DNA of 38,162 nt from positions 5,001-43,162 of the forward strand of contig NZ_JAUYNW010000066.1 in assembly GCF_030698145.1 (NCBI RefSeq). Reading direction: 5' to 3'. Origin of the DNA: Phenylobacterium sp. (GTDB lineage: Bacteria > Pseudomonadota > Alphaproteobacteria > Caulobacterales > Caulobacteraceae). Within the stretch, counting starts at the first letter, position 1. Every line of letters starts with the position of its first letter. This document shows positions 1-5,247 of the stretch, piece after piece. Below the pieces are notes generated by a model. The model was not told where the DNA came from, ran no database searches, and was given only the letters and a program-made list of their open reading frames with translations. The position numbers and the translations under genes are program-made.

Positions 1-226
1 ATTGGTCTACTAGTTCTTGACGAGTTCCCATTTACCGTTCGATCCGAAGACCGATTGGTACATGGTATTGTCTTCAAGAGACCGCAGATATGGTCAGCGT
101 CGAGATAGTCTGGTTAGGACTATCGCTAGAGCGCCGCCGCCTGCGTTTCTCTTTCCAATTCAACGATGTCAAAGACCGTGACCGGCTTCCGCCCGCCCCA
201 CTGTTTAGCGCCGGTGGTCGGCGGAG
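1..226 (-). other. Probable rRNA operon leader (16S gene lies off the left edge)
   Basis: No protein gene is visible here. Read on the minus strand, the segment follows two strong tandem promoters and contains GTCTTTGACATCGTTGAAT (complement of about 157-175), then GAAAGAGAAACG and a GGCGGCGGCG run. This matches my memory of alphaproteobacterial rrn leaders, where a boxA-like CTCTTTGACA lies between the promoters and 16S rRNA. The short open peptide at the extreme left edge is best seen as part of this non-coding leader. The mature 16S 5' end is not in the window, so the assignment is an inference from promoter quality, leader motif and absence of coding sequence. Confidence 0.7.
161..176 (-). 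promoter_or_regulatory. boxA-like antitermination element in the rRNA leader
   Basis: On the minus strand this reads GGTCTTTGACATCGTT, close to the boxA core TGCTCTTTGACA that loads the Nus antitermination complex on rRNA transcripts. It lies about 50 bases downstream of the expected start from the nearer promoter, a sensible position for boxA. The call depends on the rrn interpretation of the surrounding region. Confidence 0.55.
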
Positions 227-231
227 GCGGC

Positions 232-260
232 TATCTAGTGGCCGGCCTCTTTCGTGTCAA
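232..260 (-). promoter_or_regulatory. Strong sigma70-type promoter, proximal of a tandem pair
   Basis: Minus strand: TTGACA (255-260), exact 17-base spacer (238-254), TAGATA (232-237). The -35 is a perfect consensus hexamer and the bases just after the -10 are GC-only (GCCGCC), the kind of discriminator found at stringently controlled stable-RNA promoters. It is a near copy of the promoter at 467-495. Transcription would run left, towards the window edge. Confidence 0.75.
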
Positions 261-466
261 TCGATCCTTTCGGACTTTTTCGCGCCGCTCAGGAAACCCT
301 GAAATTTGGCGCAAAAATCACCGCGGGCCGCCGAGGGGCTTCCCTCATTTGTCCGTAGCGATTCGATTGAAGGCCGGAACCTAACCGCCGAAGGAGAGGA
401 AATCAAGGCCTTTATTCAAGGCCCTGGTTCGTCTCGCCGCCGGGGCGGTTCCGAAGAAGAGCGGCG

Positions 467-495
467 TATCTAGTTGCCGGCCCCCTCCGTGTCAA
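467..495 (-). promoter_or_regulatory. Strong sigma70-type promoter, distal of a tandem pair
   Basis: Minus strand: TTGACA (490-495), 17-base spacer (473-489), TAGATA (467-472), again followed by a GC-rich discriminator (CGCCGC). Its core plus flank matches that of the proximal promoter over about 36 bases with only a few differences and a one-base indel. The two copies are 235 bases apart. Duplicated promoters of this quality are typical of rRNA operons. Confidence 0.75.
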
Positions 496-617
496 TCGCC
501 TCTTTCGAGCTTTCCGAACCTGTCCCGATTGCTCCGGACCCGTTCGAAAAAACCTCCGCCGGTCTGCGCTGGAAGCTAGGCCTCCAGGCTCTTGGCGAAG
601 ATCCGATCGTCGCTCTT

Positions 618-646
618 ATATGTTCCAGTTCGGCAACGATTTCAAG
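618..646 (-). promoter_or_regulatory. Possible third, weaker promoter of the same series
   Basis: Minus strand: TTGAAA (641-646), 17-base spacer, CATATA (618-623), overlapped by TATAAG. The match is weaker than at the other two sites and the flanks differ, so this may be chance in a non-coding region. If used, it would transcribe in the same leftward direction. Confidence 0.25.
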
Positions 647-692
647 AGCTTGTGGCCCCGTCAGTCGTTTCCGTCCGGCCCGTCGTCCGAGC

Positions 693-733
693 GAGGGGGG
701 CTTCTACCTGCCCCCCCTCAGGGGCGCAACCCC
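693..733. repeat. Two adjacent G/C hairpins upstream of the Rrf2 gene
   Basis: GAGGGGGG (693-700) pairs with CCCCCCTC (712-719) around an 11-base loop, followed at once by GGGG-CGCAA-CCCC (721-733). There is no T-run, so this does not look like a classical terminator. It could be a degenerate palindromic intergenic repeat or a boundary between the leftward rRNA promoters and the rightward Rrf2 gene. The rest of 500-823 shows nothing further that I recognise. Confidence 0.45.
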
Positions 734-823
734 CTTGCGACAGAATGGCGACATTTCCTGCTCTCGCCTTGTGGAAAAGCCTGCGCCATCCTTTATGGCG
801 CAAGGCTGGGAGGCGTTCGAAGG

Positions 824-1273
824 ATGTTGTCGCAAAAGGCCCGCTACGGACTGCGCGCCCTCGTGGAACTCGCCAGGGCGCAGGGCCAGCAGGTTACTTC
901 GGGCGAATTGGCGCTCCGCGCGGACGCGCCGCGCAAGTTCCTGGAAGCGATTCTGCTGGAGTTGGCGCGCAACAGGCTGGTGGTCAGCCGCCGCGGCAAG
1001 TTCGGCGGCTATGTCCTGGCCCGTCCGGCGGCCGAGATCAGCTTCGCCGAGATCATTCGGGTCATGGACGGCCCACTGGCGCTCGCGCCCTGCGTCAGCC
1101 GCCTTTCCTTCCGCAAGTGCGACGACTGCCCCGACCTGGCGACATGTTCTCTACGCGAGGCCCTATTGCGCGCCCGCGATGCGACGTCGGATGTCCTCGA
1201 GGGCTACAGCCTCGCCGCCGCGGCCGCCTGCGAGGGCGCCGAGGTGTTCGACCTGTCAGCCAGGCCGGGCTAG
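824..1273 (+). CDS. Rrf2 family transcriptional regulator
   Basis: 149 residues, the usual size of the Rrf2/IscR/NsrR family of winged-helix regulators, many of which sense iron-sulfur cluster status, nitric oxide or redox state. It opens MLSQKARYGLRALVELA, the classic family start, and has the wing region RRGKFGGYVLARP at about 55-67. Four cysteines are spaced C-x8-C-x2-C-x5-C in the second half, so cluster binding is plausible, though this differs from the three-cysteine pattern of IscR. The ATG at 824 was chosen because the family starts there and AGG lies just upstream; the open frame itself continues further 5' without protein-like sequence. It converges on the CBS gene with a 4-base stop overlap. 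The signal sensed and the target genes cannot be told from the window. Confidence 0.9.
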   Translation: MLSQKARYGLRALVELARAQGQQVTSGELALRADAPRKFLEAILLELARNRLVVSRRGKFGGYVLARPAAEISFAEIIRVMDGPLALAPCVSRLSFRKCDDCPDLATCSLREALLRARDATSDVLEGYSLAAAAACEGAEVFDLSARPG

Positions 1274-1698
1274 CCCGCCGCTATATAGGCCTTGAGTCCG
1301 TCGGCTTCGGCCTCGACCTCGGTGATCTTCCACTTCACGAGGTCGCCGATGGAGACGATGCCCACCAGCCGCTCGTCTTCGCAGACCGGTAGATGGCGGA
1401 TCCGGCGGTCGGTCATCCGGGTCAGCAGCTCGTTCACCGTCTCGTTCGGCGCGGCGAAATGCACGTCGTGGGTCATGCAGCTGGAGACCGGCTTGCTCAG
1501 CGCGCTCGCCCCCTCCTCCGCCAGCGCCCGGACCAGGTCCCGCTCGGAGACGATGCCGGCGACCCGGTCGCCCTCCATCACCACCATGGCGCCCACCCGG
1601 CGCGAGTGCAGCAGCGCGCAGATCGCCCCAACCGTCTCGGTGGGTGTGGCGGTAAACACCAGATCGCCCTTGGTCTTAAGGATCTGAGACACCAGCAT
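1270..1698 (-). CDS. Two-CBS-domain protein
   Basis: 142 residues made almost wholly of a tandem CBS pair (about 8-60 and 73-128), a module that binds adenosine nucleotides such as AMP, ATP or NAD. Both halves carry the typical ending pattern: VAGIVSERDLVRAL in the first and LVGIVSIGDLVKW in the second. There is no fused catalytic or transport domain, so it is a stand-alone energy-sensing or protein-binding module of unknown partner. The start is supported by AGGGAG seven bases upstream of the ATG. Its stop overlaps that of the convergent Rrf2 gene. Confidence 0.9.
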   Translation of the reverse strand: MLVSQILKTKGDLVFTATPTETVGAICALLHSRRVGAMVVMEGDRVAGIVSERDLVRALAEEGASALSKPVSSCMTHDVHFAAPNETVNELLTRMTDRRIRHLPVCEDERLVGIVSIGDLVKWKITEVEAEADGLKAYIAAG

Positions 1699-1751
1699 CG
1701 GCGCGTACTCCCTATTCCCGAACGTTAGCGTCGCTCAGGACGCACGCAAAA

Positions 1752-2417
1752 TCAATGTTCTCCAAACGCCGGCGCCGTCTCGGGTCCCCGGGCCAGCCGG
1801 CCGAACAGGTCGATCAGGAACAGGCCGGCGGCGTAGCCGAAGATATGCGCCTCCCAGCCGATCTTCGCCGCGCCCATGCCGGGGGCGAATCCGATGAAGC
1901 CGAAGATCAGGTTCAGCGCCACCCAGCTGACGGTCATGCTGATCACCGGCCGGCTCAGGAAGGGGCCCGGAACGCCGTGACCGGCCATCAGCCGCGTGCT
2001 GCCGCCCACCAGGCCCGCCACCGCGCCCGACGCTCCGATCAACAAGCCGCCGGGGCTGAAACCCGCATAGCCCAGGCAGGCGACCGCCCCCGACACCAGA
2101 TAGAAGAGCACGAAGACCGCCACGCCGCGCGGTCGCGCGCCGAAATAGCGCGCCACCGGCGTCCCGAAGGCGAGCGCGAAGCCCGCGTTCATCAGGGCGT
2201 GGGCCCAGTTTCCGTGCAGCAGCATGGAGGTGAAGATCGTCTCCCAGCGCCCGGCGGCCAGCGCCATTGAGGAGAAGGCGAAATAGCGGACCGCCAGGTC
2301 GCCCAGCAGCACCGACTGGAAGCCGTAGCCCAGCACGATCGACAGGGTGACCAGGACGGCCGGCCAGGGCGCGTTCAGGATCGGTTGGCGTTGGTCATTC
2401 AATATGTGTGCTCCCAA
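1752..2417 (-). CDS. Rhomboid family intramembrane serine protease
   Basis: About 221 residues with six predicted membrane segments. The rhomboid hallmarks are intact: HGNWAHALMN (68-77) on TM2, the nucleophile motif GASG (Ser130) at the start of TM4, and the catalytic His191 in AHIFGYAAG on the last helix. It should be an active inner-membrane protease that cuts transmembrane substrates; the substrate is unknown. The start is uncertain: the frame opens with TTG at 2417 and has no in-frame ATG before the first membrane segment, and a second TTG lies five codons in. It is divergent from hfaA across a 147-base gap. Confidence 0.88.
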   Translation of the reverse strand: MGAHILNDQRQPILNAPWPAVLVTLSIVLGYGFQSVLLGDLAVRYFAFSSMALAAGRWETIFTSMLLHGNWAHALMNAGFALAFGTPVARYFGARPRGVAVFVLFYLVSGAVACLGYAGFSPGGLLIGASGAVAGLVGGSTRLMAGHGVPGPFLSRPVISMTVSWVALNLIFGFIGFAPGMGAAKIGWEAHIFGYAAGLFLIDLFGRLARGPETAPAFGEH

Positions 2418-2456
2418 CTCAAGGGTGTGGCCGACACGCAGTTTCCCTCATTGTTC

Positions 2457-2464
2457 TTAACCAA
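2457..2464 (+). promoter_or_regulatory. TTAACC half-site in the hfa upstream region
   Basis: TTAACCAA lies about 100 bases upstream of the hfaA start. TTAACC is the conserved half of the CtrA box (TTAA-N7-TTAA), but the second half is absent here. Downstream, GCTAGATG at about 2484 resembles the -10 of Caulobacter housekeeping promoters (GCTANAWC). Both are short matches and are only suggestive of cell-cycle-controlled hfa transcription. Confidence 0.3.
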
Positions 2465-2564
2465 ATCGCGAGGGTCTTGGCCGCTAGATGACCGGTGAAC
2501 GGATTTGGCGCGCCCGCTTGCGCGCCGTCCGGCGCAGGTCTGTCGATGCGGAGTCACTAGGTCA

Positions 2565-3005
2565 ATGATCGACGTTTCCCTCGTGGCGCGGCGCGGCGCA
2601 TGGATCGCCGCGGGTCTGGCCGCCGCCCTGACGGCCGCGCCGGCCAACGCCCAATACATGTCCACGAACTCGGCCGACTTCAACGCCGGCTACGGCCGCC
2701 ACGCCGGGTCGGAGAACCACCCCATCGATGTCTCCACCCGCGACGCCAACGGCAACCGGGTCATCGTCGACGGCATCATCCAGACGGGCGAGGACCAGTC
2801 GAGCTTCGCCTTTGGGTCGGGCGCCGGCGGATCATATTCCGGCGTCGGCTCGCTGGGTGGCGGATCCACGGCGATCGGCAACAACCTCGTGGTCGTCACC
2901 CAAGGCAGCCACAACACGGTCATCGTCAATTCGAGCCAGATCAACAACGGCAATGTGACGGCGACCACGCGCGTCACCGGGGGCGTGGGCGGCGATGACC
3001 AATAG
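2565..3005 (+). CDS. hfaA: HfaA, holdfast attachment protein (curlin-like)
   Basis: 146 residues with a signal peptide (about 1-29, ending APANAQ). In Caulobacter, HfaA, HfaB and HfaD form the outer-membrane and surface complex that anchors the polysaccharide holdfast to the cell; HfaA is the small amyloid-like member. The mature part opens QYMSTNSADFN and has a C-terminal half rich in Gly, Asn and Gln with the curlin-like stretch Q113-G-S-H-N and Q125-I-N-N-G-N. This C-terminal stretch resembles the repeat unit of HfaD downstream. The ATG at 2565 was chosen over an upstream in-frame ATG because the signal peptide begins there. The gene overlaps hfaB by 11 bases, so the two are translationally linked. 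Confidence 0.88.
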   Translation: MIDVSLVARRGAWIAAGLAAALTAAPANAQYMSTNSADFNAGYGRHAGSENHPIDVSTRDANGNRVIVDGIIQTGEDQSSFAFGSGAGGSYSGVGSLGGGSTAIGNNLVVVTQGSHNTVIVNSSQINNGNVTATTRVTGGVGGDDQ

Positions 3006-3999
3006 GAAGCTCACCCGCGCCGCGGCCCTGCTCAGCGTCGCCGCGCTCGGCCTTTCGGCCTGCGCCACGCCGGTGGCGGGTCCCAGCGGCAACTACGCCC
3101 GCACGATCGGCACGGCGCCGGTGACGGTCAATCCGACCCCCTACTCCACCGCCCTCGTCTGCATGGCCGGGTATGCGCGCAACGCCCGCATCGTCGCCCC
3201 CCGCATCGCCATCGGCCGCATCGCCGATTACACGGGAAAGTCGGAATCCGACGGCTCGGGCCGCAAGATCACCCAAGGCGCCTCGCTCATGGCCATGTCG
3301 GCCTTCGCCAAGGCGGGCATGCCGCTGGTCGAGCGCTTCGACACCTCGGTCTCCGAGTTGGAGCTGAAGTACGCCAACAACAAGCTGATCTCCGACGCCC
3401 CCAACCCCGCCCCGAACCAGGCGGCGGAGTATCGCCGGATCGTGGCCGGCCAGGTGCCCGGCTCGGACTTCTACGTGGCCGGCGGCGTCACTGAGCTGAA
3501 CTACAACATCCGCTCGTCCGGCTTCGACGTGGCCGGCGGCAGCCCTGACGCCGACGAGGCCAAGGGTACATTCCGCGGCCGCCTGTTCATCATGAACATC
3601 GGCCTCGATCTGCGGTTGATCAACACCCGTACCCTCGAGGTGGTGGACGTCATCTCCTACCAGAAGCAGGTAGTCGGCCGCGAAGTCGGCGTCGGCTTCT
3701 TCGATTTCCTCAACGGCAACGTCTTCGACATCTCGGCCGGCGCCGGTGCGCTGGAACCGATGCAGCTCGCCGTCCGCAGCCTGGTGGAACGCGCCGTCGT
3801 CGAGATGACCGCCAACCTCTATGGCATGCCCGGTCCGCAAGGCTGCCTGACCTCCGACCCGCTGGAAGGCTCCACCGTCGGCCTGACCGGCGGCTATGTG
3901 CCGGCCTACAACAATCTCGGGACCAACAATGGCCAGACTCGCGAAGACCCTTCTCGCTGGAGCTCTCGTCGCGATTCTGCCGTGCGGGGCCGCTACTAG
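2995..3999 (+). CDS. hfaB: HfaB, CsgG-like outer-membrane secretion lipoprotein
   Basis: 334 residues. The N-terminus is a lipoprotein signal with lipobox L-S-A-C, lipidated Cys23. The body is a CsgG-family domain; CsgG is the oligomeric outer-membrane channel for curli subunits, and HfaB plays the equivalent role for HfaA and HfaD. Visible family features are a conserved Cys near residue 56 in ALVCMAG, the IAIGRIADYTGK strand and the FYVAGGVTELNYN region (about 161-173). The stretch GFFDFLNGNVFDISAG fits a CsgG-type membrane-inserting segment. The start overlaps hfaA by 11 bases, and the 3' end overlaps hfaD by 71 bases in another frame. Confidence 0.9.
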   Translation: MTNRKLTRAAALLSVAALGLSACATPVAGPSGNYARTIGTAPVTVNPTPYSTALVCMAGYARNARIVAPRIAIGRIADYTGKSESDGSGRKITQGASLMAMSAFAKAGMPLVERFDTSVSELELKYANNKLISDAPNPAPNQAAEYRRIVAGQVPGSDFYVAGGVTELNYNIRSSGFDVAGGSPDADEAKGTFRGRLFIMNIGLDLRLINTRTLEVVDVISYQKQVVGREVGVGFFDFLNGNVFDISAGAGALEPMQLAVRSLVERAVVEMTANLYGMPGPQGCLTSDPLEGSTVGLTGGYVPAYNNLGTNNGQTREDPSRWSSRRDSAVRGRY

Positions 4000-5167
4000 T
4001 CAGATCCCGCCCAGCAGCGTCCTGAACAGTCAGGTCCAGCTCGGCGACGTCTTCTCCCAGCAGACGATGAACGTGGTCGAGGTCAGCGACTTCACGACCG
4101 CTAACACCCACGCCGTCGGCAATGCCTTCGAGGCGACCGCCGAGGGTCAGGTCCTGGACGTGCGCTCCGACCAGGCCGCCAATGGCGACGTGGCGGCCGA
4201 CACCCGCGTCAATGTCACCGGCTATTCCGGCGACACGGTCAGCGTGACCAACACCGCCACCGGCAACAGCGGGTTCGCCGGCGCCTATGACGGGACCCTG
4301 ACCGCCGTCACCAACCAGAACACCGCCGCCACCGCGGCGATCGCCGGGAACAGCCGCGTCAACGCCTCGGGCGGCTCGGCCGGCGACGTCGATTCCCTGA
4401 ACCAAGCCACGGGCAACAGCCAGGCCTTCGGCCTCGAATACGCCGCGGCCGGCGTCCGCGCCAACCAGACCAACGGCGCGACCGTCTCCACCGACGGCGG
4501 CGGCGACTACGCCTATGTCTCGGGCACGGCCAACTTCGCCGCCACCAGCACCGGCAACGACATCACCCTCGACGGCCAGGGCTCGGCGGCCCGCGTGATC
4601 GCCGGCCAGCTCAACGAGGCCAGCCGCATCCAGGCGAGCTCCTTCACCGGCTACGGCAGCGTCCAGGCCGCGGAGACCCGCGCCACCGCCGCCGGCAACA
4701 ATATCAACGCCGTCAACGAGGGCCCCCTGCTCGACGTCTACGCCGATCAGCGGAACCTCGCCTATGTCCGGGCCGAGGCCCGCAATGCGGCGTCGGCCTA
4801 CGGGACCGCCGGCGCCAGCGCCTACGGCGTCGGCAACGCGGTGACCGGCGGCGACATCGGCGGCGAGGTCATCCTCGACACCGTCCAGATCAACGACGGC
4901 GGCGGCATCGAGGCCGTGGCCAACCTCATCGGGACCGATGGCTACGACGCCACCTCCACCTCTACCGCCATGGGCAACTCCGTCACAGGTTACGCCTGCT
5001 CGGACTGCGAAGGCCGGATGACCGTTGGCAATAGCCAGGTGAACCGCTCCGACGTCGGCGCCCAGAGCATCGTCAATGTCACCGGCAGCGGGCGTTCGGC
5101 CAGCGGCGTCTCCACCGCCGTGGGCAACACCGCCACCTACTATGTAAGCCGTCCCTCGGGCCAATAA
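3929..5167 (+). CDS. hfaD: HfaD, repeat-containing holdfast surface adhesin
   Basis: 412 residues from the ATG at 3929, which opens a signal peptide (MARLAKTLLAGALVAILPCG, cleavage near 22-25). An in-frame start 33 bases upstream would bury that signal. HfaD is the large surface member of the holdfast anchor. The mature protein is a regular array: Gly-Asn pairs at 64, 112, 162, 209, 256, 302, 349 and 399, spaced 46-50 residues, and a Gln exactly 17 residues after the Asn in the first six units (82, 130, 180, 227, 274, 320; 20 residues in the seventh). Only two cysteines occur in the mature part (357, 360). The composition (A, G, N, T, S, V) and period suggest a beta-solenoid or amyloid-like fold. 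The gene overlaps hfaB by 71 bases. Confidence 0.85.
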   Translation: MARLAKTLLAGALVAILPCGAATSQIPPSSVLNSQVQLGDVFSQQTMNVVEVSDFTTANTHAVGNAFEATAEGQVLDVRSDQAANGDVAADTRVNVTGYSGDTVSVTNTATGNSGFAGAYDGTLTAVTNQNTAATAAIAGNSRVNASGGSAGDVDSLNQATGNSQAFGLEYAAAGVRANQTNGATVSTDGGGDYAYVSGTANFAATSTGNDITLDGQGSAARVIAGQLNEASRIQASSFTGYGSVQAAETRATAAGNNINAVNEGPLLDVYADQRNLAYVRAEARNAASAYGTAGASAYGVGNAVTGGDIGGEVILDTVQINDGGGIEAVANLIGTDGYDATSTSTAMGNSVTGYACSDCEGRMTVGNSQVNRSDVGAQSIVNVTGSGRSASGVSTAVGNTATYYVSRPSGQ

Positions 5168-5247
5168 CGCCCTCAACGCGCCTTGCGAACGCCACAAGCC
5201 GCGGCGCATGGTGACCCACCTTGGCCAAGCCGGATCTGTTGCACTTG

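Noticed and set aside
10..60. Short protein-like peptide ending at the left edge on the minus strand (ends GKWELVKN)
   Set aside because: Stops crowd just upstream and it lies in the rRNA leader, so it is not a gene fragment in my view.
3710..5209. Long open frame antisense to hfaD
   Set aside because: It arises from the strong G/C third-position bias of hfaD; its product is a low-complexity Gly/Ala/Val/Asp sequence with no domain or signal.
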